From Deltaproteobacteria bacterium (GTDB lineage: Bacteria > Myxococcota > Kuafuiibacteriia > Kuafuiibacteriales > Kuafuiibacteriaceae): DNA of 64,000 bases. The stretch spans positions 1,830,001 through 1,894,000 of the forward strand of contig JACKEN010000001.1 of assembly GCA_020632995.1 (NCBI GenBank), given 5' to 3'. Both the position numbers and the translations under genes were made by a program. Below, piece by piece: positions 49,796-59,514 of the stretch. Within the stretch, counting starts at the first letter, position 1. Every line of letters begins with the position of its first letter. A model generated the notes under the pieces. That model ran no database searches. It was not told the origin of the DNA and saw only the letters and a list, made by a program, of their open reading frames with translations.

Positions 49796-50443
49796 TCAAC
49801 TTCCCTCATCCGGCGGGCCGAGGCCACAGAGCAAGGGGTCCTTCGCGGCCTTCTTCCAGAACTCCCGGCGCGCGTAGAACAGGCGGGTGCGGACGGTCGC
49901 GATGCGCACCCCCACCACCTCCGCCACCTCCTCCTGCGGGAGGCCCTGGAGGTCGTTGAGGATGAACACGGTGCGCTTCTTGGGGGCCATCCCCTCGAGG
50001 ATCGCGTAGACCCGCGCCAGGACCTCGGCCCCCTCCACCGCCCGCTCGGGGGCGCCGGCGAGGGACTCGTCGGGCAGCTCCGGCACCACGAGGTCCGAGG
50101 GCGGCCCCGGTCGGCTCCGCCGACGCCGGAGGTGGTGGTAGCCCACGTGCAGCGCCACCCGCGCGATCCAGCTGGAGAGCTTCGAGCGCCCCTCGAAGCT
50201 GGAGAGCGACCGGAACACCTCCACGAACGCGGCCTGCACCACGTCCTCCAGATCCGGATCCCTCGGCATCAGGTGAGACAGCACCCCGTAGACCAGGCCC
50301 CGGTGGCGCTCGAAGATCTCGGTGAAGGCGGACTCGTCCCCCCGGCGCCAGCGGCGCACCAGCTCGGCGCCCTGGTCATCGTCCCCGTGCGCCCCTGGCG
50401 CCTCGGGGCGACCCGGAAGCGCCCATCTCCGCCGCGGCGACAC
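49796..50443 (-). CDS. ECF-type RNA polymerase sigma factor
   Basis: A 215-aa protein of the RpoE class. Region 2 covers GDESAFTEIFERHRGLVYGVLSHLM and DPDLEDVVQAAFVEVFRSLSSFEGRS. Region 4 covers APKKRTVFILNDLQGLPQEEVAEVV and GVRIATVRTRLFYARREF. A Pro/Arg linker separates them. ECF factors usually have an anti-sigma gene next to them; here mltG follows 45 bp downstream, and no Zas-like protein is visible, so control may differ. The exact start is uncertain: the first 25 residues (SPRRRWALPGRPEAPGAHGD) are not sigma-like. Confidence 0.9.
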   Translation of the reverse strand: MSPRRRWALPGRPEAPGAHGDDDQGAELVRRWRRGDESAFTEIFERHRGLVYGVLSHLMPRDPDLEDVVQAAFVEVFRSLSSFEGRSKLSSWIARVALHVGYHHLRRRRSRPGPPSDLVVPELPDESLAGAPERAVEGAEVLARVYAILEGMAPKKRTVFILNDLQGLPQEEVAEVVGVRIATVRTRLFYARREFWKKAAKDPLLCGLGPPDEGS

Positions 50444-50555
50444 GAATGGGGAGTGTACCCCCGACCCCGGCCACCGGGTCCAGTCCTGGGATGCAGGCCT
50501 GAGACACTTGAAACAGAACTGCTACCCTTCGCGCGGACCAAGGGATAATCCGCCT

Positions 50556-50573
50556 GACCCTGGGGACAGGGTC
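50556..50573 (+). promoter_or_regulatory. Small inverted repeat upstream of a kinase gene
   Basis: GACCCTG-GGGA-CAGGGTC, a perfect 7-bp inverted repeat with a 4-bp centre, 37 bp before the kinase start. It could be an operator or leader hairpin. The flanking 140 bp separate divergent sigma-factor and kinase genes, and no clear promoter is visible. Confidence 0.4.
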
Positions 50574-50609
50574 TGGTGACGGACCTGGCGAGAGGATAGG
50601 ACGCACATC

Positions 50610-53189
50610 ATGGGCGGGGCGCAGACCTTCGGCCGGTACCAGCTGCTCCAAGTGGCCGGCGCGGGGGGGATGGCCCAGGTCCACCTGGCCCGCCAGATCG
50701 GCCCCGAGGGCTTCGTGAAGCCCTGCGTCCTCAAGCGGATCTCCGACACCCACCGCGGCAACGACCTGGTGCGGCGGATGTTCCTGGAGGAGGCGCGGGT
50801 GAGCGCCCTCTTGAACCACCCCAACGTGGTGCAGACCTTCGACTACGGCGAGGTGGACGGCACGCCGTTCATGGCCCTCGAGCTGGTCGACGGGGTGAAC
50901 CTCGCGGTGCTGTGCCGCACCCTCGCCCAGCACGGGCGGTGGCTCCCCCTGCAGCCGGCGCTCGAGATGGTGGGCCAGATCCTCGAGGCGCTGGACTACG
51001 CCCACTGCCTGACCGACCTCTCGGGCAACCCGCTGCACCTGGTGCACCGCGACGTGAGCCCCCAGAACACCCTCCTGTCGCGCCAGGGCACCGTGAAGCT
51101 CGCCGACTTCGGCATCGCCCGCCACGACGCCCGCGAGGCGCTCACCATCGGGGCCCAGGCCAAGGGCAAGCCGGGCTACATGGCGCCCGAGCAGGCGATG
51201 GGGGGCGAGGTGGACCACCGCGCCGACCTGTTCGCGGTCGGGGTGATCCTCACCGAGCTGATCAGCGCCCGCCGGGTCCTGCCGAGCAAGGGCCGGGTCA
51301 CCTCCGTGCTCGAGATCGAGCCCCGGGTGCGGGCCCTGTGCGCGCTGCGCAAGGAGGCCCCGCCCGAGCTCACCGAGGTGGCGCTGCGGCTCGCGGCGCT
51401 GGAGCCGACGCGGCGCCCCCAGAGCGCCCGCGAGGCGATCGGGCTCCTCCGACAGGCCGCCGCCCGCGCGCCGAGGAGCGTGTCGCTGCAGGACTTCCTG
51501 CGGAACGTGTTCGACACCTACCTGAAGGACCACTTGCCGAGCGCCACGACCCGCGACGTGCCGACGCCGCACCTGGATCTGGCCACCGACCTCGATCTCG
51601 CGCCTGGGGCGGCCCTCCCCGCGCCGCCCGAGGCGAGCGGCGAGAGCCTCAAGTTCGAGCAGAGCGCGTGGGACAAGAGCGCGGAGCCCGTCACCGGCAC
51701 CCAGGCGATCTACGAGGACGGGTGGCCGGTGGAGTACCGGCCCGAGGGCCCGAAGGGGCTGAAGCTCCCAAGCCCGGCCGCGGACTCCGGCGACGCGATG
51801 GAGGTGGTGAGCCACTCCTCCTCGGTGGACGTGATGGAGTACTTCAGGCCCCAGGTCTCCCAGGAGGCCGCGCAGCGCGGCAAGGCGGCCGAGAGCGCGC
51901 ATGAGGATCCGGAGGCGGCGCGCCAGCACCGGGTCCCCTACGTGATGGGGAGCCGCGTCTCCACCCAGGCGCACACGTCGGACGTGCCCCCGCCGGTGTT
52001 CACGGGCGAGCCGAAGAAGGGCGCGATCCTCGGCTTCGACGATCCGGCCCTGAAGAAGGCCCTGGCCAACATGGCCCCGGCCGACGGCGCCGCAGGCGGT
52101 CCGGCGGAGGGCGGAAAGAAGCGCCAGGTCCCGCCCGTCGTCTACCTGCTCGGCGCGGGCGTGGTGGTGGGCGCGGCCGCGCTCGGGGTGCTGGCCCTGG
52201 CCTCGGGCGGCGGGCGCGCGCCCGAGCCCCCGCCCCCGTCGGTGGGCACGGTGGAGGTCACCTCGGATCCGCCGGGGGCGGAGATCCTCCTCGACGGCCG
52301 GCCCTTGAAGCAGCGGACCCCGGCCAACCTGGAGGGGATGCCGGTCGAGCAGCCCCTGCGCCTGAGCGTGCGGCGGGACGGCTACCTCACCACCCCGCCG
52401 GACGTGGTGGTGAGCGTCCCGCAAGGCACCCTGCACACCACGGCCAGCTTCATCCTCCAGCGCGGGCGCGCCTTCCGGCTCGTCACCGAGCCGCCCGACG
52501 CGGTGGTCACCGTCAACGACCACCGCGTGCCGGCGTTGACCCCGGTGCAGCTCCCGGTGATCCCGCTCGGCGAGTCGGCCACGGTGACGGTGCAGCTCGA
52601 GGGCCACATGCCCAAGACGGTGGTGGTGCACGCGGACGCCCAGACCGCCACGGTGGTGAACGTGGCGCTGATGCCGGGCAAGACGATCGAGATCTCCTCC
52701 GATCCGCCGGGGGCGCGGGTGTTCGTGGACGGCAGCGCCATCGGCCGCACCCCGATCTACGATCTGATGGTCCCGGCCGACGACCGCTTCTGGGTGAAGG
52801 TGGTGCACAAGGGCTTCAAGCCCTGGAAGAAGCGCTACTCCGGCAAGACGGTGGGCGAGGCGCCGCTCGTGGCGGAGCTGACCCCCCTGCCCTTCCTCGC
52901 CCTGCCCTGGGACAAGGCCGAGAAGGCCCGGGCCCGGGAGCTGGATCGCCTGCACAATGAGCAGCGCCAGAAGCTGAGCCGCCTGAAGGCTACCTTGCAG
53001 AAGGCGGAGGCCCGGCAAGCCGCGGTGGAGGGGAACATCAACGCCTCGGTGGGCGACCTCGCCGACGTGCAGCGGCGCACCGATCTCACCCGCGAGGCGC
53101 TGAGCGACGCCGAGCAGGCCCTGGCCGAGACCGAGGGCCAGATGGAGAGCCTGCGCGAGCAGCTCCTGCTCAGGATGGACGAGGAGTGA
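50610..53189 (+). CDS. Ser/Thr protein kinase with PEGA repeats and C-terminal coiled coil
   Basis: An 859-aa protein. The kinase domain has Lys42 in VLKRIS, HRDVSPQN with catalytic Asp148, and DFG at 166-168, so it should be active. The activation loop and GYMAPEQAMGG follow. After a long low-complexity linker comes one membrane span (about residues 510-535). Three PEGA domains follow outside (VEVTSDPPGAEILLDGRPL, FRLVTEPPDAVVTVNDH, IEISSDPPGARVFVDGSAIG), then a C-terminal coiled coil of about 90 residues (LDRLHNEQRQKLSRLKATLQ). PEGA modules bind cell-wall or extracellular ligands, so it probably senses the envelope. The stop overlaps the next gene (GTGA). Confidence 0.92.
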   Translation: MGGAQTFGRYQLLQVAGAGGMAQVHLARQIGPEGFVKPCVLKRISDTHRGNDLVRRMFLEEARVSALLNHPNVVQTFDYGEVDGTPFMALELVDGVNLAVLCRTLAQHGRWLPLQPALEMVGQILEALDYAHCLTDLSGNPLHLVHRDVSPQNTLLSRQGTVKLADFGIARHDAREALTIGAQAKGKPGYMAPEQAMGGEVDHRADLFAVGVILTELISARRVLPSKGRVTSVLEIEPRVRALCALRKEAPPELTEVALRLAALEPTRRPQSAREAIGLLRQAAARAPRSVSLQDFLRNVFDTYLKDHLPSATTRDVPTPHLDLATDLDLAPGAALPAPPEASGESLKFEQSAWDKSAEPVTGTQAIYEDGWPVEYRPEGPKGLKLPSPAADSGDAMEVVSHSSSVDVMEYFRPQVSQEAAQRGKAAESAHEDPEAARQHRVPYVMGSRVSTQAHTSDVPPPVFTGEPKKGAILGFDDPALKKALANMAPADGAAGGPAEGGKKRQVPPVVYLLGAGVVVGAAALGVLALASGGGRAPEPPPPSVGTVEVTSDPPGAEILLDGRPLKQRTPANLEGMPVEQPLRLSVRRDGYLTTPPDVVVSVPQGTLHTTASFILQRGRAFRLVTEPPDAVVTVNDHRVPALTPVQLPVIPLGESATVTVQLEGHMPKTVVVHADAQTATVVNVALMPGKTIEISSDPPGARVFVDGSAIGRTPIYDLMVPADDRFWVKVVHKGFKPWKKRYSGKTVGEAPLVAELTPLPFLALPWDKAEKARARELDRLHNEQRQKLSRLKATLQKAEARQAAVEGNINASVGDLADVQRRTDLTREALSDAEQALAETEGQMESLREQLLLRMDEE

Positions 53190-54175
53190 GGCCCCAGGTC
53201 ATGGTCCTGGCCGCGGGGCTCGGCACCCGGCTGTGGCCCCTCACCGAGGACCGCGCCAAGCCCGCGGTGCCGTTCCTCGGCGCGCCGCTGGTGGCCCGGC
53301 TGTGCGCCCACCTCGCCCGGGTCGGCTTCGAGCGGGTGGTGGTCAACACCCACCACCGCCCGGAGTCGGTGCGGGCCGCCCTCGCCGACGCGAAGGCGCG
53401 CCTCGGGATCGAGGTCGCGCTCAGCCACGAGGACGAGATCCTGGGCACCGCGGGGGCGGTGGAGCGGGCCCTCGCGCGTGGGCTCCTCGATCCCGACCGG
53501 CCACTGTTGGTGGTGAACGGGAAGCTCGAGACGGACCTCGATCCCCGCCCCGCCCTCGCCGCTCACGCCGCGGCCGACGCGGCGGTGACCATGGTGCTGC
53601 TCGAGAACCGGGCCCGCGAGGCGTTCCGCGAGGTGAAGGTGGTCGGGGATCGGGTGGTGGGCTTCGGCCACGGCCGGACCCCGGAGTCCGAGGCGCCGCT
53701 CCTGTTCACCGGGATCCACGTGCTCGCCCCCGAAGTCCTGCGGGCCATCCCGCCCGGGTTCTCGGACACCGTGGCCGACGTCTACCCGCCCTTCATCGAG
53801 GCCGGCCGGGTCCTCGCCCACGTCGCGCGCGGCGCGCGGTGGTGGGAGTTCTCGACCCTGGCCCGGTACCTCGACCTCCACCTCGAGGCGCACCGGCTGG
53901 GCCTCGGCCCGGACGTGGTGACCTCGCCCGGCGCCACGGTGGCGCCGGGGGCGGACGTGCGCCAGGCGGTGCTCTGGGAGGGCGCCCGGGTCGAGGCGGG
54001 GGCGGTGGTGCGCCGGGCGGTGCTCGGCGCCGGGGTCAACGTGGCGGCGGGCGAGGTGGTCGAGGACGCGGTGGTGGTACTTGCCAGCCATGTCCAGGGC
54101 CCCAGCGCGGGCGGCGAGCGGGGCGAGCCCTGGGGTGAGCGGATTCGCGTGCCCATCCCCCGAGGGGCGCCTTGA
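53186..54175 (+). CDS. Sugar-1-phosphate nucleotidyltransferase
   Basis: A 329-aa protein; the GTG at 53186 overlaps the kinase stop. Family signature LAAGLGTRLWPLTEDRAKPAVPF is at the N-terminus. HEDEILGTAGAVERAL and VVNGKLETDLDP follow; the usual Asp-Gly dyad near the metal is Asn-Gly here. The C-terminus (about 240-329) has left-handed hexapeptide-like repeats (GADVRQAVLWEGARVEAGAVV, ENVAAGEVV-like). The substrate cannot be read from sequence: glucose-1-phosphate thymidylyl-, uridylyl-, mannose-1-phosphate guanylyl- and N-acetylglucosaminyl types share these motifs. Confidence 0.83.
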   Translation: MRPQVMVLAAGLGTRLWPLTEDRAKPAVPFLGAPLVARLCAHLARVGFERVVVNTHHRPESVRAALADAKARLGIEVALSHEDEILGTAGAVERALARGLLDPDRPLLVVNGKLETDLDPRPALAAHAAADAAVTMVLLENRAREAFREVKVVGDRVVGFGHGRTPESEAPLLFTGIHVLAPEVLRAIPPGFSDTVADVYPPFIEAGRVLAHVARGARWWEFSTLARYLDLHLEAHRLGLGPDVVTSPGATVAPGADVRQAVLWEGARVEAGAVVRRAVLGAGVNVAAGEVVEDAVVVLASHVQGPSAGGERGEPWGERIRVPIPRGAP

Positions 54176-54250
54176 CTTGCCCCCCGAGCGACGAAACCAT
54201 GCACCCGCGGTGGCCAGGGGCCGCCCGCGGACAAGGGTCCTAGCGCGACG

Positions 54251-55015
54251 ATGAAGCTGAAGTACGCCGGTCTGACCCACGTGGGCATGAAGCGGACCCA
54301 CAACGAGGACAACCTCGCCCTCCTCCCCGAGGAGAGCCTCTACATCGTGGCCGACGGGATGGGCGGGCACGCCTCGGGCGAGGTGGCCAGCCAGATGGCG
54401 GTGGAGACCATCATGTCCTTCTTCCGGATGACCACCCGGGACGAGGACGTGACGTGGCCCTTCAAGGAGGAGAAGAACCTCCGCTACGACGAGAACCGCC
54501 TCGTCGCGGCCATCAAGTTCTCGAACCAGCGCATCTACGAGGCGGCGGCCCGCGAGGCCCGCTTCAAGGGGATGGGCACCACCATCGTCACCGCCTTCTT
54601 CACCCAGGGCGGCGCCTACCTGGGCCACGTGGGCGACTCGCGCGGCTACCGGATCCGCGACGGCGAGATCGAGCAGATCACCGACGATCACTCGCTCCTC
54701 AACGACTACATCAAGGCCAACAAGCTCACCCCGGAGGAGATCGAGAACTTCCCGCACAAGAACGTCATCGTGCGGGCCCTGGGGATGAAGGACACCGTGC
54801 AGGTCGACGTGAACCGGCTCGATCCGAAGCCCGGCGACTACTACCTGCTGTGCTCCGACGGCCTGTCGGGGATGATCACCGACGAGCAGATCCGCGACAT
54901 CACCCTGGCCGCGCCGGATCTCGAGACCGGCTGCGAGAACCTGATCAACGCGGCGAACGAGAACGGGGGCACGGACAACATCACCGTGGCCCTGGTGCAG
55001 TTCATGGGGGAGTGA
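54251..55015 (+). CDS. PP2C-family protein phosphatase
   Basis: A 254-aa cytoplasmic Ser/Thr phosphatase that should reverse the work of the kinases around it. It carries the conserved metal-binding motifs: RTHNEDNLALL, VADGMGGHASGE, GMGTTIV, LGHVGDSRGY, DDHSLLNDY, LLCSDGLSGM and GGTDNITVAL. No membrane segment and no fused regulatory domain, so it is of the short bacterial PppA/Stp type. It sits between two kinase genes: the one at 50610 on the same strand (with the transferase between) and the one at 55028 facing it. The stops of this gene and of the latter are 12 bp apart. Confidence 0.95.
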   Translation: MKLKYAGLTHVGMKRTHNEDNLALLPEESLYIVADGMGGHASGEVASQMAVETIMSFFRMTTRDEDVTWPFKEEKNLRYDENRLVAAIKFSNQRIYEAAAREARFKGMGTTIVTAFFTQGGAYLGHVGDSRGYRIRDGEIEQITDDHSLLNDYIKANKLTPEEIENFPHKNVIVRALGMKDTVQVDVNRLDPKPGDYYLLCSDGLSGMITDEQIRDITLAAPDLETGCENLINAANENGGTDNITVALVQFMGE

Positions 55016-55027
55016 CCCCGCGCGGCG

Positions 55028-56986
55028 TCACTCCATCTCGATGACCCGGCTCGGCTCCCCCGTCTCGACCGGGGGCGGGAACATGCCGAACACCAGCCGG
55101 GCCAGGAGCATCCCGATCACGATCCCGATCGAGAGCCCGAAGGCGAGGGCCGCGAGCACCGCGGAGAGGCTGTAGCGCGCCCGCGGGTTCGACACCGGCT
55201 CCTGGACCGGGGGCGGGGTCACGATCGGCGCGGGCCGGGGCGGCGGGGTGAGGTCGGGGTCCTCGTCCTCCACGAGCCGGAGGTCGGCGGGGGACAGCAC
55301 CGGCGGCATGACCGACGGCGAGGTCTCGAGCACCGCGGCGCCCATCGCCTCGGGGCGCCGGAACGGCGGGTTGTTGAGGAACGTGGGGGTGATCGCGGTG
55401 TCGCTCGCCCCGCTCAGGGACACCGCGGGGTCCGGGGGCCGGTCGTCGGCGTCCACCGTGTCCTCGACCAGGGACGCGTCGTCCAGCTCGGCGAGGCGGG
55501 CCTCGAGGGTGGCCGCCGCCCCGCCGTAGGTCGGCCGAGTCGACCGGGTCGGGAACGGCGCGTCGAGGGCGGGGTCGGGCGCGGCAGGCGGGCTTGCGCC
55601 CTCGACCATCGCGACGCTGTCGCTGTCGAGCTGGGTGCGGCCGTCCACCGCCTCGATGATGTTGGCCACCGTGGCCCCCTCGGGCTCGTCACCGTCCAGC
55701 CGGGTGGGGTCGGGGTCGTCGGTGGTGGGCGGGGTCAGGAAGCCGGGCGCGCGCACCGAGATCGGCTCCACCTCACCGCCCGGGGTGTTCAGCTCCACCC
55801 GCCAGCCGTCGCGCTGACGGCGCGCGGAGGAGGTCTCGTCCTCGTGCGCCTCGGTGTGGGTGTCGGTGGCGGAGTCGGCGCGATCGGGCAGCACCGGCCC
55901 GAGCTCCGCCCCGGTCTCCATGAAGTCGGGCGTGGTGACCTCGCGGACGTCGTCGGGGAACAGATCGAGATCGCGCACCGCGCGGGCGTCGAGGATCCTG
56001 AGGAGCTCGGCCTCGTCGTATTGGCCCACCAGGGCCCCCTCGAACACCTGGCGCCGCTGCTCGATGGTGTCACCGAAGCGCTCCTTCAGGAGCTTCGACA
56101 GGGCGGAGGCGCTCTGGTTGTAGCGCGCGTCGTCCAGGTAGTTGCGGATGGCCTCCCCCATCTGCTGGGCGCTCTGGTAGCGCTTCGAGGGGTGCCGCGA
56201 GAGGGCCCGGGCGCAGATCTCGTCGAGCGGCCCGGGGATGTCGGGCACCACGTCGCGCAGCCTCGGGGCCCGGTGCTCGAGGATCAGCTTGGCGATCTCC
56301 TCCGGGGAGTCGCCGCGGTAGAGCCGGCGCGAGGCCAGGCACTCGAACATCACGATGCCGAGCGAGTAGATGTCGCTCCTTCGGTCGACCTGCCCCCCGG
56401 TGATCTGCTCGGGGGACATGTAACTGAACTTGCCCTTCACGATGCCCGCCATGGTGGGGGCGCGGCCGGTCTCGGCCTTGGCGATGCCGAAGTCCAGCAC
56501 CTTGGTCTGGCCCTCGAAGCTGATCATCACGTTCTGGGGCGACACGTCGCGGTGCACCAGGTTGAAGGGGCGGCCCTGGGGGTCGTTCAGCTCGTGGGCG
56601 TGGTGCAGGCCATCGCAGACCGAGGCGACGATGTGCGCGACGTGGTTGGCGGGGAGCGGCTCCTTGACCTTGGTGACGGTGGTCAGGAGGTTCCACAGCG
56701 TCTCCCCGAAGATGTACTCCATCGAGATGTAGTAGACGCCCTTGACCCGGCCCAGATCGTAGATCTGGACGCAGTTCGGGTGGTTGAGGCGGGCCGCGAG
56801 CCGGGCCTCGTCGAGGAACATCGCCACGAAGTCGGCGTCGTTGGCGCGCTCCGGCAGGAGCGTCTTCAGGGCCACCAGCTTCTGGAACCCCGCGGCGCCG
56901 GGCTGGCGGGCCAGGAAGATGCTGGCCGCGCCCCCGGTGGCCAGCCGTGCAAGCACCTCGTACTTGCCAAACCCGCGGGGGCCCAT
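55028..56986 (-). CDS. Ser/Thr protein kinase with C-terminal membrane anchor
   Basis: A 652-aa protein. Kinase motifs are complete: Gly loop LATGGAASIFLA, Lys41, HRDVSPQN with Asp147, DFG at 165-167, SYMSPEQITGG and DIYSLGI. The C-lobe ends near residue 280. A disordered region of some 320 residues rich in Asp, Glu, Pro and Thr follows, with many potential phosphorylation sites. A single membrane segment (about 605-635, SAVLAALAFGLSIGIVIGML) leads to a very short outside tail, so the sensor is either this tail or a partner. The gene converges with the PP2C gene. Confidence 0.92.
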   Translation of the reverse strand: MGPRGFGKYEVLARLATGGAASIFLARQPGAAGFQKLVALKTLLPERANDADFVAMFLDEARLAARLNHPNCVQIYDLGRVKGVYYISMEYIFGETLWNLLTTVTKVKEPLPANHVAHIVASVCDGLHHAHELNDPQGRPFNLVHRDVSPQNVMISFEGQTKVLDFGIAKAETGRAPTMAGIVKGKFSYMSPEQITGGQVDRRSDIYSLGIVMFECLASRRLYRGDSPEEIAKLILEHRAPRLRDVVPDIPGPLDEICARALSRHPSKRYQSAQQMGEAIRNYLDDARYNQSASALSKLLKERFGDTIEQRRQVFEGALVGQYDEAELLRILDARAVRDLDLFPDDVREVTTPDFMETGAELGPVLPDRADSATDTHTEAHEDETSSARRQRDGWRVELNTPGGEVEPISVRAPGFLTPPTTDDPDPTRLDGDEPEGATVANIIEAVDGRTQLDSDSVAMVEGASPPAAPDPALDAPFPTRSTRPTYGGAAATLEARLAELDDASLVEDTVDADDRPPDPAVSLSGASDTAITPTFLNNPPFRRPEAMGAAVLETSPSVMPPVLSPADLRLVEDEDPDLTPPPRPAPIVTPPPVQEPVSNPRARYSLSAVLAALAFGLSIGIVIGMLLARLVFGMFPPPVETGEPSRVIEME

Positions 56987-57084
56987 GCTGTGCAGTAGGT
57001 CTCAGGTCGAGGCCGCTGTCAAAGCACCGCCGCCACGCGACCGACCCCGTGGTTCGGGGGCCACACCCACGCCGAGCGCGCTCT

Positions 57085-57891
57085 TCAGGGCGCGGCGAGA
57101 TCGCGCAGGACGTCCTCACGGATCTGGTGCACGAGCGCCCAGCCGAGATCGTCCATCACCCTGCGCACGCCGAAGCGGCGCGCCGCGTCCTCGGTCGGCC
57201 GGGTGACCGCGCGACGCTTGCTGAAGGTGCCGACCACGCGCTCGTCCTGCTCGAGCGCGTGAGCCTGCACCGTGCGGAGCACGTACGAGCTCTCGACCGT
57301 GACCCGAGTCCGGCCCATCAGCTCCGCCGCGTCCGCCGCGTCGAGGTAGACCCGCACCTCGTAGCGCGAGGGCGCGTCGCTCGGCGCCGCCTCGACCCCG
57401 TATTGGTGGAGGCGCTGGGCGAGATGGGCGCTCCACCCGCTGTCGCTGCGGGCCAGCCCCACCACCCGCTCCATGCGCAGGTGCACCCGGGCCAGCTTCT
57501 CGAACTCGCCCTGCAGCTCCGGGACGTCCCGCACCGCCCGCTGCCACAGCAGCTCCGACCGCTCGCTGCCCTGGCCCCGCAGGGTCTCGAAGGCCTGGGC
57601 GTAGCCCTGGACGGTGCGGCCGAGGCGCGCGTAGGCCTCGGCGCGAGCGTTCAGGCCCCGCATCCACCCCACGAGCTTGAGCCGGCCAGGCTCCTCTTCC
57701 GGCAGGCTGGCTTGCTTGATCCGCTCCCGGAGGGCGGCCCGGGCCCCCTCGAAGTCGCCGGCCAGCTCCGTCATGAACGCCCGATCGATGATGCGATCGG
57801 CCGAGCGAAGCGTGAGCACCGACACATCACCGCCGCCCTGGGCGGCGCCCAGGAGCATGATTGCGGCCAAGCCGGCCAGGGCGTGCTGCAT
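57085..57891 (-). CDS. Exported helical protein of unknown function
   Basis: A 268-aa protein from ATG 57891 with a signal-like N-terminus (MQHALAGLAAIMLLGAAQGGGDV). The N-terminal half is helical, TPR-like (FEGARAALRERIKQASLPE, RLGRTVQGYAQAFETLRGQG). The second half alternates strands and helices and ends QIREDVLRDLAAP. No family or catalytic motif could be identified. It diverges from the PEGA gene at 57955; the 63 bp between them are the promoter region. Confidence 0.6.
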   Translation of the reverse strand: MQHALAGLAAIMLLGAAQGGGDVSVLTLRSADRIIDRAFMTELAGDFEGARAALRERIKQASLPEEEPGRLKLVGWMRGLNARAEAYARLGRTVQGYAQAFETLRGQGSERSELLWQRAVRDVPELQGEFEKLARVHLRMERVVGLARSDSGWSAHLAQRLHQYGVEAAPSDAPSRYEVRVYLDAADAAELMGRTRVTVESSYVLRTVQAHALEQDERVVGTFSKRRAVTRPTEDAARRFGVRRVMDDLGWALVHQIREDVLRDLAAP

Positions 57892-57954
57892 GGGTCCATG
57901 GTAGCCGTGATCCGGCCTCGATGTTAGTCTGCACAGAGAGGCGCAACTCGCGAA

Positions 57955-59514
57955 ATGTCCCACCACAGAGCACTCAGCGCCGCGGCCCTGGCGATCCTCG
58001 GGGTGGCGGCTGCGCCCGCCCCAGCCCTCGCGCAACCCCGCGAGATCCGGGCGACCGCCGCCTTCGCGGTGGCCCGTGATCCGAGCGGGCAGCGCGCCGC
58101 GACCCGCATCGACGCCGCCCTCGCCCAGGCGGTCGCGAAGGATGAGCGTCTCCGCCCGATCCAGCCGGCGCGGGTGATGTCGGGTGATCCGAAGACGCGG
58201 GAGGAGGAGACCCTCGAGCGCGCCCGCGCCGCCCTGGCCGACGGCCGGCGCGCCTACGACGCCCTCGCCCTCGACGACGCGATCGCCCGCCTCGGCCAGT
58301 CGGTGAGCCTGTACCAGCAGACCGGCCCGCTCCTCGGCGACCTGTCCGAGCTGCAGGTTGCCTTGACGTACCTCGGCGCCGCCCTGACCCTGCGCGGCTC
58401 GGCCGACGAGGGCGAGAGCACCTTCGTGGAGCTGTTGACGCTCAACCCCGGCGCGCCGCTCGAGGGCTTCCCGCCCACGGTGGAGCGGGTCTACGAGCGC
58501 GCCTCGGGCCGGGTCGACGGCGCCCCCACCGGCAGCGTCGAGGTCTACTCCACCCCGCCCTACGCCGCGGTCTACGTGGACGGGCGCTTCGAGGGGGTCA
58601 CCCCCCTCACCGTCAGCGACCTCGTCGCGGGCACCCACTACGTGCGCATCGAGAAGACCGGCTACACCGTGCACGGCGCCCCGCTCGAGGTCGCGCCCAG
58701 CCAGCGCATCACCAGCCAGACCCGCCTGCGCGACATCAAGCGCGGCCCCGAGCTCCGGGACCTCACCGCCCGGGCCGCCCTCGAGGTGCAGGCCGAGGGA
58801 ATGGGCGGCGCGCTCCGCACCCTCGCCCGGGAGCTGATCGCGGACGTCCTGATCTTCGTCTCGGTCACCCAGAGCGGCGCCGACGCCACCCTCACCGGCG
58901 CGGTGTTCGACGCCACCACCGGGGCCCGGGTGGCGACCGAGCGGGTGGTGCTCGGGGTGGACTCCGCCGGCTTCGAGCGGGACCTCGCCCAGTACGTCGA
59001 CCGGCTCCTCACCGCCGCCACCACCGGCGCCCCCGCGGCGGGGAGCGCCCAGGCGAGCGGCGGCGGCGCCAGCGGTGGCTCCGGCGGCGCCTTCGGGCTC
59101 GCGGGCAGCGGCGGCACCGGGGGCGGCTACGACAGCGGCTACGGCGCGCGGCCCCCTCCGCCCGAGAAGACCCCGAGCGAGGTCTACCTCGGCTGGACCT
59201 TGATCGGCCTCGGGAGCGCCTCGGTGGCCACCGGCGCCGCGTTCGGCATCGCCGCGCTCAAGGTGCACGGCGACTTCCGCAAGACCCCGCAGGGGAGCCC
59301 GGACCTCGGGAACATCCAGGACACCGGCAAGCGCAACGCCCTGGTGGCGGACATCTGCCTGATCACCGGGAGCGTGCTCGCCCTCGGGGGCACCGCGATC
59401 CTGCTCTTCAGCAGCCACCGCGAGCCGACGCCGCAAGAGATCCTGCAGAACCCCCGGGCCGGCCTGGTGCCGCTCCCGGGCGGCGCCGCGTTCGCGTTCG
59501 GAGGTGACTTCTGA
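57955..59514 (+). CDS. PEGA-domain envelope protein
   Basis: A 519-aa protein with a cleavable signal peptide (ILGVAAAPAPALAQP). The N-terminal domain (REIRATAAFAVARDP, about 25-190) resembles the alpha/beta modules seen in other myxobacterial secreted proteins. One PEGA domain (TGSVEVYSTPPYAAVYVDGR, about 195-260) follows. Next come a Gly/Ser-rich linker and, near the C-terminus, two membrane segments (WTLIGLGSASVATGAAFGIA, AVADICLITGSVLALGGTAI-like). The gene ends in a 1-bp TGATG overlap with the lipoprotein gene that follows and is probably translated with it. Confidence 0.72.
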   Translation: MSHHRALSAAALAILGVAAAPAPALAQPREIRATAAFAVARDPSGQRAATRIDAALAQAVAKDERLRPIQPARVMSGDPKTREEETLERARAALADGRRAYDALALDDAIARLGQSVSLYQQTGPLLGDLSELQVALTYLGAALTLRGSADEGESTFVELLTLNPGAPLEGFPPTVERVYERASGRVDGAPTGSVEVYSTPPYAAVYVDGRFEGVTPLTVSDLVAGTHYVRIEKTGYTVHGAPLEVAPSQRITSQTRLRDIKRGPELRDLTARAALEVQAEGMGGALRTLARELIADVLIFVSVTQSGADATLTGAVFDATTGARVATERVVLGVDSAGFERDLAQYVDRLLTAATTGAPAAGSAQASGGGASGGSGGAFGLAGSGGTGGGYDSGYGARPPPPEKTPSEVYLGWTLIGLGSASVATGAAFGIAALKVHGDFRKTPQGSPDLGNIQDTGKRNALVADICLITGSVLALGGTAILLFSSHREPTPQEILQNPRAGLVPLPGGAAFAFGGDF

